A stretch of DNA of 64,000 bases, taken from Xiphophorus maculatus. Taxonomy: Eukaryota; Chordata; Actinopteri; Cyprinodontiformes; Poeciliidae. Positions within the stretch are counted from its first letter, which is position 1. Each line of letters starts with the position of its first letter. The position numbers and the translations under genes are program-made. Location: NCBI RefSeq assembly GCF_002775205.1, contig NC_036448.1:2897498-2961497 (forward strand), given 5' to 3'. The notes beneath the pieces were generated by a model. The model was given only the letters and a program-made list of their open reading frames with translations. It made no database searches and was not told where the DNA came from. Shown here piece by piece: positions 42,701-55,344 of the stretch.

Positions 42701-45700
42701 AATAAACATGCACTATTCTACAGGCATACAGTGTTATTGCCGTCAAGTCAAAGGCAATAACACTTTAACTGTCTTTAAAAGTGTTTGTATGAACTGCTAT
42801 TAATATTTTTGAATTGAGAGGGATTGAAGCTGAGGTGTGTAACATTTTATAACAATTTTTTTAACATATTTGTTAAAGCTATCAGTATTTTGTGACAATA
42901 TGAGACGGATAAACTGTGGAGAAAAAAAAACTATCTCCTACTCCAACAACCAATCAGAAAGCGGAGGAGGGGCTTACTGCTGTCAATCAACTTCATGTAT
43001 CATGGCAGAGAAACAACTCACCGTTCCAGGAAAACTGTTTCTCCACCGCCACTAGTGGCCATGCTAATTAGTCTTAGCATTCATGGCAGGTTGTGGTTTG
43101 ATGAACTAGCTGTATGCTAGCAGAGAGCAAGGCATAGGATGTGGAGCAGTGCTTACACAAACATGATTGACAGCGCTAAGACCCTACTCCTGGCTGTGAT
43201 TGGTTGTGTCTGACCGAGCGAAGTATTGACGTTCACATATAGAGAAGGCAGAGGAGGTGGATTCTTTTTTTTTTTTACAGATTATTTGTCTCACACTGTC
43301 CTATCACACAAAATATTGACAGATTTAGCAAATATTAAAAAAAAAAAAAAAAGTTATGTGCCACAACTTTAAGTGTCAAACATCCACTTTTGACTTGATT
43401 CCCTTTGACTAGATCAGATATTCACTGCTCATAACCATTTCAATTCCCTCCCTACAGAGGCCATGGAGAACCAACAAATGGACTATAATTTAACTTTTAA
43501 ATCATAAAGTGTTGCAAAGTGTTAAATACTGATGATTTTGTCTTTTCTTTCTTAAACCAGTTAATTGAACTTATTTTCTACTACACCACGGTACGGTGTC
43601 GTCAGCATAAAGTAGTAGAATGAGATGGAAACCTCCACAAACCATGTTTTAAAAATGTTCAACAATGTTTTGCTTGTCATCTGTGTCTTTTTACAGAAAA
43701 GGGTGAATTCAATAGGAAAGTGTGCATCCACTGTAATGCAACTTTCCATAGTGGAGTTAGCCTGTCCAATCACCTTCGGGCTTTTGCAAAAAGACAACAG
43801 ATTGCCTTACTGGAAGGGACCAGTAAGTTCAGTTTTAAACCTGACTTCATTTACATTTCTAACTAACTTCTTGTGTGTCCTCCTCACCCAATAAGTCATC
43901 TTTGCACATTTTGAATCTATCTGTATTTGATCCTCACCCCAACAATGTTTAAAAAATAGTATACACCACAAACTCAGCAATATCAGTTTCTAAATACTTT
44001 TAGCTGTTTTTTATTTTTTAGAAAACAGCAGTGGTGGGTCCCAAAATGCTAATCATAAACATTAGTTCCGCTAATGCTAAAGTGCTGCACCATTGTGGCA
44101 TTTAGCTGAACCCTACGTTAAAGCGCTAACCTCAGTTCAAGGTATATCTTCCTTTGAAAGGCTACGACCCTTGAAGAATTCTTACCAACACAGATGTAAA
44201 ACTTTTTTCAACTGAAAGTTTACAAAGCAGCCAGGTAAGTTGGCACTTTAGAATTTATTTATTTAATTTAGAAAAACCTCAGGCGCTGAAGTTAGCAAAA
44301 GCGCTAAACAAAAAAAATGAGCGGAACTGGAAAACGGAGTTCACTTTTAGTCCAGTAGGAGATCAGTCCACAGTTATGACTTTTTTTTACCTTCATTTTT
44401 CAATCTGACATGACACAGCCAGATAGATGAAATTGCCCCAGAGCCATACGGCTTTAAAGGTTCTGTGAAGAATGTCCTCTTGAAGTCAGAACCAGGATGT
44501 TACAAAACTCTAAAGCAAAAGAGAACCAGTCTCGCCAGTCTAGAAGTGGTGTGACAACAACTGAGGCAACTTTAGTTGACTCCATGTGAAGCCTAGCAGC
44601 AGTGTTATGAACAACCAGCAAGTATTTTGGACCTTAACTTTGCATTATTTCCAAAGTGCCAAAAACAGGAGCCACTCAAAGATCGGGCATGACTGTCTAA
44701 CTTAAACTTAAGTTTAAGTAAATGTTCTTGATAGAAGATTTAAATAGCGTCACATTTCTGCCAAAAACCCAGAGGAGCAGATTAAGGAATCACAATAGTG
44801 TCACCTTCTTAAAGTAATGACATCTTTTGCTAAAAGTGGGGTTTTTTTTGCCTATAACATCTTTTAGAAAGAACAAGGTGATTATTTTTTTTATTTTCCA
44901 AAATCACTTGCAAAAAAATAAAAAAATAAATAAAAATGGCTGAGGCCATTGTTATAGAAAGGTGACGCTATATTAATTGAGAACACTCACCATCCTGAAA
45001 CAAGGAGGCGGGAGCTGAGATCCAGACAGATGTGTGAGCAAACAATGTGTGAAATGAAATCAAAGCTCCACCATCTACTGATTATTATAGTGTTCATTCA
45101 TAGCAAGGCTGCGCTGTAATCTGACCCGTCACTCTGTGGGTTTAACTGGACTTCTCATCTTGCAGCAATTCAGTGTAAAGCGGTCAGGACCCGTTCAAGG
45201 CCCGGTTTGAAGAAGAAGACACTGCCCTTAGCCCAGAGCCCAGAGGAGATGTACAGGCTCACCTGCCGGCAAGTTTGTTCTGCCTTTTCAAAAGCTCTGC
45301 TGTATGATGGCATATTAGGGCCATTGTTGATGGAAGAGAAGAAAAAAAACCCTCTGAAATAATTCCTGAGCTCCGAAAGTCAAAAATTTGCAAGATGAAA
45401 CAGAAATTCTGAGATTAAGCTCAGAAATTTTCTTTTCTGAGCTTAATCTCAGAATTTCTTTTTTATTTTCTTTTTTAAAAAACTTGTAAATTTCGGTTTC
45501 AAAAGTTGGAAGATTTTGGACACAGAAAATTTTTAAGTGAAATTTCTGAGATTGAGCTCAAAATTTCTAAGTTGTTTCTAGCAGATTTTAAACTTTTGAA
45601 GCTCAGAAATATCCTCTTTTTTCTAGAGAATTTCTGAGCTCTCAACATTTCCTTATTTTCTTGAAAAATTCTGATATCTAAAAGTTTCCAAGTTTTTTGT

Positions 45701-46525
45701 AGCAAACTTTTGAAGCTCAGAAATATACTTGTTTTTTCTAGAAAATTTCATAGATCTCACAGTGTTCTTGTTTTTTAAAGCAAATTCTTTAACTTTTGGA
45801 GCTCAGAAATGTCCCATTTTATTTCTAGGAAATTTCTGAGATTAATCTAGATATTTCAAAGGTTTGTTCCAACACATTTTTGACTCTTGGAACTCAGAAA
45901 TGTTCTTCTTTAGGTGATTTCTGAGATCTCCAAATTTTCCTTGTTTTTATTGCACATTTTCAGCTTTCGGAGCTCATAAATTTTCTTATTTTTTCTAGAA
46001 TAATTCTGATATCAATCTCAAAATTTCCGAGATTTTTGTAGCGTCATTTTGTAGTTCAGAAATGTCTGTGGTATTTTGTAGAACATTTCTGAGATCTTGT
46101 GATTTAAGTTTTTCTAGAAAATGTTCCAATTTCTGAAGTTCAGAAATATACTTCTTTTTTGTAGAAAAACTCAGATTAATCTCAAAATTTGTTTCTTTTG
46201 GAGGAGAAATCTGCTTTTCTTTTATTTGCTACCTACAATGACCCCAACTCTCCTCCATACTCGTGGACGTTAAGCTGCTTTCTTGGGGTCAAGAGGAATT
46301 CACCGACTGCCTTATTTTCCTCTCCAAAGGTTCTGTGACCTCGTCTTCCAGGGTCCGCTGTCAGTCCAGGAGGACTGGATCAAACATTTACAGAGACACA
46401 TTATGAACACTGGTGTCCCTCGCACTGGGCTCGGCATGGCTGAGGTCACCTCGCTGTCCACAAACCCCCCCACCCTGAAGACGGACGAAGACGGCTCTTC
46501 GCCGGTCGCCAACGCTGCCTCCTGA
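36720..46525 (+). CDS. znf644: ZNF644 multi-C2H2 zinc-finger protein
   Basis: ZNF644, with its relative WIZ, is known to associate with the G9a/GLP H3K9 methyltransferases in the nucleus. Five coding exons join in phase: 36717-39132, 40340-40930, 43697-43822, 45166-45268 and 46330-46525, giving about 1,142 residues. The first ATG in the spliced exon (36720) yields [14 protein letters not shown]; reading frame upstream of it is intronic. Family landmarks are [16 protein letters not shown] and RRKRKMD. C2H2 fingers follow: [40 protein letters not shown] and [10 protein letters not shown], all before residue ~480. Two GLSNHVRGH-type fingers come next (from about residue 743, then in exon 2), then a degenerate finger (CIHCNATF) and the terminal [18 protein letters not shown] with HLQRH. 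Exon 4 needs a GC donor. Teleosts may carry two znf644 copies; I cannot say which this is. Confidence 0.95.
39640..39810. repeat. Possible interspersed repeat in znf644 intron
   Basis: The text AAAGACATGCGGCAAATGTC followed by GGGATTCGAGCCTGTC resembles a repeat common in teleost genomes. It is judged by eye only, with uncertain ends. Confidence 0.3.
42835..43380. mobile_element. hAT-like non-autonomous element in znf644 intron
   Basis: Contains CCAACAACCAATCAGAAAGC and GCTGTCAATCA, text also seen in a second copy at about 57560-57870. The outer ends (TGTGTAACATTTTATAAC at the left, TTATGTGCCACAACTTTAAG at the right) are weakly inverted. There is no ORF. The class is tentative. Confidence 0.45.
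45360..46200. repeat. Decayed ~80-110 bp tandem array in last znf644 intron
   Basis: A landmark (TTTGAAGCTCAGAAAT or close) recurs at about 45594, 45706, 45795, 45886, 45964, 46051 and 46132, with spacings of 78 to 112 bp. Each unit also carries the inverse half TTTCTGAGAT. At the left edge is a perfect hairpin with 26 bp arms (45402-45427 and 45434-45459, loop 6). ORFs inside are by-products of the repeat. Confidence 0.8.
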
Positions 46526-47043
46526 GGCCAAAGGGGACCTTTTTCTAGATTTCACTAGATTGTATGTACGTGTACATTGGATGTTTGTTCACTTACTTTT
46601 GTTTTTAAAGTCATTGAAATAATGGCCAAAAGGACAACACAAGCCCAATGTTTTAGACATTGCGCCTGTTTGAACATTTTGGACGGATGAGAAAATATTA
46701 TTTTGGAATATTGTTACCTTTGTCTCTTTTTACATGGTCCATTTATGAGGAATTAAATTCCAAATGGATAAGACTCTTATTATTTTATGCAGTAATGTAG
46801 TGTTGGATCCATTTCTAAAGAAGACAACTTATACCTCAGATTTTTCATGGTTTTAGTCCGTTTTAGTCCAGATCTGGGAGCCTTCGTTGGTCCTCTTAGA
46901 AAACACTTTTTTCTTTTTTTGCAACGCAACACGACCCAGTCAACACACGTTCATCAGGCCAGAGTTTAGAGCGATGACACTTTTTTTTTTACTTCAAGTG
47001 CAAAAAAATGAGAGAAAAAAAGTCTGCAACCTTTTTTAATACG

Positions 47044-47049
47044 AATAAA
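47044..47049 (+). terminator. znf644: znf644 poly(A) signal
   Basis: AATAAA about 520 bases after the znf644 stop, followed by a T-rich stretch. It is the best candidate in the 3' UTR. Minus-strand transcription of the neighbouring gene ends close by, near TTTATT at 47367-47372. Confidence 0.55.
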
Positions 47050-47366
47050 GTGTTTTTTAAAGTTTCAGTAACTGCAATGTTTTTAACTAAATACAGTAAA
47101 ATCTGAAAGTAGGCGAGGAAAAAAAAAAACGCCCTAATGCGCACAAACCACGCAGTTCATGCCCTTCTTTCATGTTACCTATATTTAATGTTTCAATATA
47201 CTGTTTTGAAATAATTTAATTTGAAATGTACTATATCACAGATACAATGCGTAAACATTTGTGTTGTTCTAAATAATAATAAAAAAAAAAAACAGGAAAA
47301 CTAACTGCTGACTTTTTCTAATAATTTCTGTTATGAATAAATAAAAATGTAGAAAAATGACAGTAT

Positions 47367-47372
47367 TTTATT
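47367..47372 (-). terminator. Candidate poly(A) signal of the znf326-like gene
   Basis: Minus-strand AATAAA about 95 bases past the stop at 47466-47464. It faces the znf644 signal about 320 bases away, so the two transcripts converge. Confidence 0.5.
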
Positions 47373-47463
47373 GAGATTGTGACATGGAAGTGATATTGAT
47401 GGGTTGACATTCTGTGGAGTTGAGTGTTCTTCAGCTGAGGAGATCCTCAACCATGGAGTGACT

Positions 47464-50400
47464 TCATTCAAACGGGCAGGCTCCCTGAAACAACACCAAC
47501 AGTTCAGTTGTTAGATTTTAGATTTGGTACAGTACTGATGAAATGGACATCATTACGTGTCTGTGATCCATAGATGACCCTTCAAACAAGCTGCTGAGTT
47601 TCATCACAGCTGAACAAACTGAAACATACTTCTGACTTATTCTTTTATCCCGTAAAACATTCTTGTTCGCACACTTTGCAATGTTAAGGCTAAGGAGATC
47701 TACCGTGTATTATTAAAGACTTATAAATTAAGAAGTTTATTATTTTTATTCCAGGGTAAAATAAAATTACACAATTGTGTGTGTGTGTGCACTAGGTTTT
47801 TATGTCCTTGTGGGGACCTGTTTCTGTCTACTACGTGGGGTTGTGGGGACCAGTGCTCCTTGTGGGGACATTTTCTTGGTCCCCATGAGGGGAAATACTG
47901 TCTTTGGATTAGGGGTTTGGTATGTGATGTTACGGCTCGGGTTAGGCTGTAGAAAATGAATGCAAGTCAATGTAAAGTCCCTACAAGACATGAAAACACA
48001 ACTGTGTGTGTGTATCATGGGGAGGGCTGCTCTGTGAGGCAGAAGCCAGGAAACTTCAGCTCTGAGGAGGAGCTGCGCCTTGAAGGCGGAGCTATGCCCA
48101 CCTGGGCGTTCTGCACAGCTGAATGGTTGCAATGGAGATTAAAAGATTTCTCAAACGTATGAAAGAATCAAGGCAACCCTCCAGCTACTTTTTTGATGAG
48201 GGAATAGTAATGTAACATAAGGTAAAATTCAAAAATCGATTTTACATACATTTTTTAAAATATTTTCAATTCTGCCCCTTTAATAGGCTGGGCTGCTCTA
48301 AATACCTTTAGGAAGAGTTCAAACTGCGGCTGCAGCTTCTTGAGCATGGCTTCTGCTTTGCTGAGGCAGGAATGTCTCTGCTGAACTTCAAACCCCTGAT
48401 AGGGAAACAAAATGATCAGCCAGTGGAAAACCTTGGAGATGTTGTAACCAGCCGGTGTTGCTGGATGTGCCGGCAGAGGCTGGTCAGTCAGCAGCCTCAC
48501 CTTGGTGTTGGTCAGGTGTTCCAGTGAGGAGACATGGGCCTGCACTTCGGCTGCAGATGTGGACACGTGGACCTTACAGGCCGCACAGTGAAGCATTTCC
48601 ACCTTCGTCATGTGGTGGTTCTCCTGCAGACCTGGGGACGCCGACAACCACAACCAGCTGGAGTGAGAGCGGGCCGGCCGGGTCTCATTCCTGACGGCAG
48701 TAACGTGTTTTACCTGGAAGTGCGTCTTCCTCTACCGCTCGGCTACAGTGCTGGCTTTTATACACCATGACTTCCTATTGGGAGAAAAATGCCTCCAGCT
48801 AATCAGATTTTGTTTTTATTTTTATTTAAGATAGATATTTTGAAACCAGGGTTACCTAACATGAGGTGACATGTATTTGCGCTGGATGTTCTCTCACCTG
48901 TAGAAATGCTATTGCCATGTCGTCGTAGCTGCTGCTGCGCTGGATGTGCTCCAGAGTGTCCCAGTGGGTTCGGCTGTCCAGATGTTCCTCCAGCTCCTGA
49001 GCGTTGGACAGCTCTATGTCACAGAGGTCACAGGTGATGGGACACCTAGAACACATGTTAAACCAGCTGGGTATCCCCAACACAGACATTCGGGCAAAAT
49101 CAGCAAATCCCCTCATTTTGCTTTTCATTTTGGCACTAATGCATAATTGTAAGTTTATTGAAAGTTTTCCGCAAAAAAAACAAAAAAATTAATTAAAAAA
49201 AACAGTCAGACCCATTAGGATTTAACTCTCCTGTGGTCTTAAGAGATGGATAAACTGGACCCAGCAAGCTTTTGTTTGGGGGGGGTCAGAGTGACGAGGT
49301 TTGTTCTGTGTGTGTGGTTTCGGGAACTGACGGTCTGAAGGGAAAACCTCCCGCCTCACTACTGGGACATTTGCTGTGCTCCTCCTGAGCATTCAGGGTT
49401 AACTGATTCTAATCCCACTTGCAGGTAGCAGTATTTCTCACTTCAACTCCACTGCTGCCTCAGTCTTACTTAATGTCAAGCTATAGTCTGAGATTAATAT
49501 GGAAAGTAACAAAAATTGAGCTATTTAAAGGGGCAGTATTATGTATTTTCTAGGTGTATAATGCTATTTTATAGCGCAATGAATTAAGTTAACTTCAGTG
49601 GTCATAAAAAACAAAAACAGCTGTATATATTAACGAAATTTCACTTTGTTATTTAATACCTTGAAATTGGGCTTCTGTCTCTTTAAAAGCTCCTGATCTT
49701 TCTGAAGCTCTGCCTTCAGGTCATCACAACATGACTCCTCTGCTAAACCTTTAACAACGTTTTAACGAGCGTTTCACTGGGAAGTAGCTTTGTATAATCA
49801 GCCCAGCAGGTTTTTGCTAATGGCTGCTGGCTAATCTGAAGGAGCCAAGAGTGGGAGTCATGGGGGAACGAAGGGCATGAAGCTTGGAAACTGCAGCTCT
49901 GAGAGGAGCTGCGACTGGAAGGCGGAGCTAGGTCCACCCAGGCATTTTGCACAGCTGAATGGTTACCATGGAGATTAAAGGATTTCTCAAACAGTTATGA
50001 AAAGTATGTTTTTGATTAGGAATTAAACATAATATGATGTAAAACTCAAAAAAGTCAATTTTACGCTATATTGTCCTTTTAAAGAATAAAAATAAAAATC
50101 TGTTATTTTTTATCATCTTTTTTCTTTGTAGGTTTTGGAATGAGGGGGAAAACAACCTTTGGATGATGCCAGACTAATACAACCACCGTGATAAGTTTGT
50201 ATCACTTTCCTGTTTTCCTGTTCTCATTTAATACACAGTTAGCAGCAGGGAAGCCCGAATGCTCCGAAAGGCCACATTCCTGCAGGGAATTGGAGAATCC
50301 AATGTGGAAAAAGTCAGAGACAAAAAAGAGGAAGAACTCCATGAAGGTAACACTTAGAGCCAGAGGGATGAATGTGCAAACAGCAATGCGTTACAGTGAA

Positions 50401-53400
50401 CCCTCGCTGTAACGCAGTGACGTGCGGTGAGGTTCATAGCTGGTGAGGCACTGACGTCATCAGAATCAGATTTGCAAATAGATGCATAGATTGACAGCAG
50501 TTTACAGGTTATGTTTCACTTCTGCATCCTTACACATACAAACTGTAGCTCACAAAACACACATTTCCTTAAAAAACAAAACAAAATAAATGTTATTACT
50601 GTCTTACCTGCTTCGATTGAAAGTCCACTTGAGAAAACTTTTTTAGTGTTGTAATGTAGTCATCCATGTCGAAAGTCGGGATAAGCGAGAGGAAAAAAAA
50701 AAATCACTATCTCTATTATAATCTATCGCTGCACTTGACTTGCTTCCCGAATCGTTTAGCCTAGCTCGCTGTCACTTACTCGGCAGTTGAGGAGTGAACA
50801 AGACGAACGTCTGGGATCTTGAGCGCCCCCTGCCATGAGGCAAGAGAACTGCCTGCCTCACCTCGAACCTGTTCTCTGCCGTTTATAATCGCTCATTACA
50901 CGAAACACGTTACACAAACACAGTTGGTGACAAAAAGCACTGTACATTATATACATAAGCTAAATTATTGGAAATAAGTTCACATATTAAATTTGTTTAA
51001 ACCATTTTATTGACGCCGTACAGCAACATGCTCTCTCCGCTTAGCAGCCAGCGCATAGCCAGGGGTTGCGCAATCCAAGGTGAGGCAGAGCTCGCTGCTG
51101 CCTCACCGGCATCGCTTCCAAGCATTTGAATGGGAAAATAAGAAAATTCAGCGATTTTGAACAAATAAAAATCGAAATTGGTGAAGCTACATGAAAAATA
51201 AATATTTTTTAGTACAAACCACCGGATGAATATAACAATTTAAATTACTTTATGATTATATATTTTCTTTCTTTCCATGATGGCTGGTGAGGCACTGCCT
51301 CACCTGCCTCCCCTGACCGCACGTCACTGCTGTAACGCGGTTCACCTTTCACGGCCTCGCGGATTTTTTTGTGCAGTTTTTTTTTCACAGTGCATGGGGT
51401 TCTGCGTCCTGATTGGCTAAACAGTCTCCGCGCTTCTTCTCTATATGCCGTAACGTGCCAATAACATTACAGCATTTAAATATACGTAATGCAGCTTGGC
51501 AAATTTTGGCAAATATTTTTGCCCAGAAGAAAAAAAAAGCGACAACAACGACCGATAACTACAGAATGTTCTTCTCTCGAAAAAACACACCTGCACCACA
51601 TTCTTCAGAAGGAAAAGCCACTAGAGAGCGGAGACAGGCCGCAGCGTCACAGTCAGAGGAACAGTGAAATACGAGAGTCACACTTTGTCCTACTGAACTT
51701 CGTATTGATGATTAAAATGATTATGTAAGAAAGCGTTATATTTGTTTTAAAAAAATGCTTAGGCCTGAAAACAGGCTTTGTTCTTTGGTTTTAATGTAGA
51801 GTATTTAATTATGCTGTATAATAACTGTAAAAAATAAAGGTAACTACTTCACGGATTTCGCCTATCACAGGTTCATTTTGGATCGTAACCCCCGCAAAAA
51901 ACGAGGGTTCACTGTCTTTCCTGTTTGCTACCTTTCAATCAAGGTTGCTGGCAGACGGGGCCTCCAGCAATCAAATCATCAACTATTCTTTCTAGTTTTT
52001 CAAAATAAGCCTGTTCATGGAGTAAAATAAGAACTAATGTCTAAACAACATAAAACCTCTTGTATTGGGGAAGAAAATGTAAAAACGGATCCATGCAAAC
52101 TCTACAAAGCACTGAAACCTTTAAATAAAATCCAGGGCACATCCAGAGTTATCTGATTAGGGACTACAACTCATCTGAATGCAACCTAATCTCAGCACTT
52201 TTTCTCAGTCAGCTGTTCTGTTTCTGAAAGTGTTCTGGTCAGAAGAGACCAAACCAGAACCTTTTCATCCACATAGAAACTGGTTGTGTGTGGCAGAATG
52301 CTTAGGGAGGGTTTATGGACAGACCAAGGATGAAGGGGTGGAGGTCTGCCGTTGAGCAGAACAATAATATCCATCACCACCTCCAAGTGTTTAAATGGCC
52401 TAGTCAAAGTCCAGAACTAAAACCAGTTGAGAATCCAAGATGTTTCCCAACTCTATGACTGAGCTCGAGCTATTTCACAAAGACCAAGGAGGAAAATTTC
52501 AAATCTATCGATGTGCAAAACTGACCTGCAACTGGAGCAAACGCACAGAACACTTCTTCATCTGTGAAAAGAAAACCATCTAAACCATTAAGCTCCTTCA
52601 ACTCCAATATAACAGGCCAGGGGTCTGGAACCTGAGGCTGCAGAGCCACAAATGGCTCTTTAGACCTTCCATAAAGATCTAGTATTTATTTTGTCATGGA
52701 TACACAACAGAAATAACATTTTTTAGATCTATTTTTTGTCTTTAGATTGAAAACGCTTTAAAAAGAACACAAATTTCCACTAATTCTCAGGAAAAAATGC
52801 TTTTCTTTTTTCTATTTTACAGATTTGCATTTTTCTTTTTTCCCCCCCAACATAAAAATAGAAATAAGACAGCAACTCTTTAAAAATGACAACAAAATTC
52901 TTATAGTAGATATTTACCATTTTTCCAACAGATCCTGGTTAAAGGCAAACCTTTCTAGGTTTAACACATGATATTCCAATCAGATAAATGGAGGTTTTGT
53001 GGTAATTTTTTTTGTGTGTGTGTGGAAATTTTGTGGTTTGGGTAGTTTTAGAGCAAACAGCTTCAATGACGACATGAACATGCCTGGTGCTTACTTGTTC
53101 AGTTTAGCATTTTCCCCTTTAATCCTCGTGAGTTTCGGAGGTGGAGCTTCTTGGTCCAGTCCTGTTCAAACACACCACACAAAAAGTCATTACGAGAAAT
53201 AACATTTTGTCATTAAGGATGCAATTAATTATTTTAGTAGTTATTCAATTATTGTGAGAGTCAGGTAAAATAAAAATCTGATGATTTTCATCAGACAATG
53301 CAAGCCATTTCCTTTTATGAAAAGGAAAATCAACACATTTTTGTCTAAAATGCAACAACGGCATTTTTTAGTGAACTATTACTCATTTGTAATACAAAAT

Positions 53401-55222
53401 GCGTCTGCAGCTAAATAAACCCTTCTAACATCGATGTGATATTTCTGCTTGATTAACATCAGCACAGTGCAGTGATTCATTTTGCATCAACTGATAATTG
53501 GATATCAATAGGCGCTTAATCAAAGATGTTTTCTTTAGGCTGAAACTCTGGCACTTGCAGAGTGAGAATGTTTTTTGTAATCTTAAATGCAAAATGTAAA
53601 CATTTTTCTTCCGTTGAGGCTGAATTACTGATCTGCGTTGTTCTTTGAGCAAATGGCCTTTTTTGAGTCTGCAGCGATGGATTCATTACCAAACTGGTTG
53701 ACAACTATTTCAATAATCGATTCGAATCATGTCAGCTTAATTTTTCATATAACTATTTTTGGATTCATGTGCAAAGAGCTAACGCGTTCACCTCTTTCTA
53801 CGTATCCCAGCTGCTGACGGTCTCGCTTTAACCGAGGTGGAGACACCCTGGGGGGGGCGGCCATCTCCACGGAGAGAAAAGACCAACGTGTTATTACAGC
53901 AGGAAACACACACTCTTTAGGATAAGAATAAATGTTTACATTTAAAAAAGAGCAAAAAAAATAAAAAAACATGCTCAGTGAAACTTTTAGAAAACTTTAG
54001 GCGTTACCTCTCTTGGATAATCAGGAAGAGGTTTCCTCTCCCCTCCGTTGGTCCTCGGTCCCCTGAAGGACTCTGGGATAGCCTGAGAGGAAGAGCCATG
54101 ACTCAGTCTGTCAGGACTGTGGATTCTTGCCTCCAAGTGTCCAGTTGGGAATTCATAACCCGGACGGTCCAGTAGTTTACTGTCTGGGCTGTAAGCCCGG
54201 CTGTTAGCCAGAACATGCCCTGGACTCAGATCTCGGCTGTCTGTGGGTCTGGCCGTCTGTGGAACCGGCCGTCTTTCAAGCGGACGGTTCGCCGCCGTCG
54301 ACGACTCCCAGCGGCTGGCGTCTCTATCTGGAGACGGGCGCTTGCATCTTTGGCTGCTGTTCTGAACAGCAGGGGGCAGCTGTGACATCTCAGGCTCAGA
54401 GTCGGACGACAGAGGGTTGTTGGGGTCATAAAGCTCCGTCCTACGAGTGACAGGAGGAGAAACTGGGAGAGTAGCTAATAGGAGAAACCCAATTTTAACC
54501 ACCAGGCGACTGGAAAAGGCTTCAGCAACAGAAACAAAATGGATGCTCTGATGCAACGATGGAGGCACAGAAGACTCACCGTGGAAAACATTCAACACAA
54601 TTTGTACACAAAACAGTACTGTTTTCCTCACCTCATTTCAGAACTTGGACTTTTGTCCTCAGATTCCTCTTTCTGTTTATTGATTGGCTGGAAGGAGGAT
54701 TTCCATTTGTCAACAGAAGGATCCGCTGCAAAACGCAAAACAAACCTTAAAAAAGCTATTCTATAAAAACTGTCATGTATCACTTCTTTTCTAGTCCTGC
54801 TGTAAAGCTCACAATGACATCGAGGCTGCTCTTCATGCTGCGAATTACTGTCTTCAAAAATATATGAACACTTTTGCATTAAAAAGAAATTAAATGAGTT
54901 AGTTAACATTTCACTTTTTTTATTTAAAAAAATCATCAGAGGTGTTGCCTTCTGGGAAAATGTGTTTTTTTTTCCCTTTATGTCTTCTTGTTATCGCCCA
55001 ACCTTATATTTTGAATGGTCCAGGCTGGGTGTCCTAAATATTTTAAATGTAAAAATGTGTGTGCATTTGAATTTACTTAAAAATTACAATTTCTCAAACA
55101 TAAGTATATATCAGACCATGATGATGTTTAGTTTGAAAAGTTCCAAAATATTACAATTTGTGTCACCACCAAAAATATCACAAATAACATTTTCCAATTT
55201 AAAACATTTTACCATCACATCT

Positions 55223-55272
<50 letters not shown>

Positions 55273-55284
55273 TAGATATATATA

Positions 55285-55344
<60 letters not shown>

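Noticed and set aside
45402-46200. CRISPR-like regularly spaced repeats
   Set aside because: The units vary in length, are diverged and lie in an intron of a vertebrate gene; they form a decayed tandem array.
48455-48770. Plus-strand ORFs over the zinc-finger exons of the znf326-like gene
   Set aside because: They are antisense shadows; the minus strand has finger motifs and correct splice sites.
51413-51667. 84-residue ORF as a host gene
   Set aside because: It lies inside the pogo/Tigger-like element and shows no intact transposase domain, so it is transposon debris.
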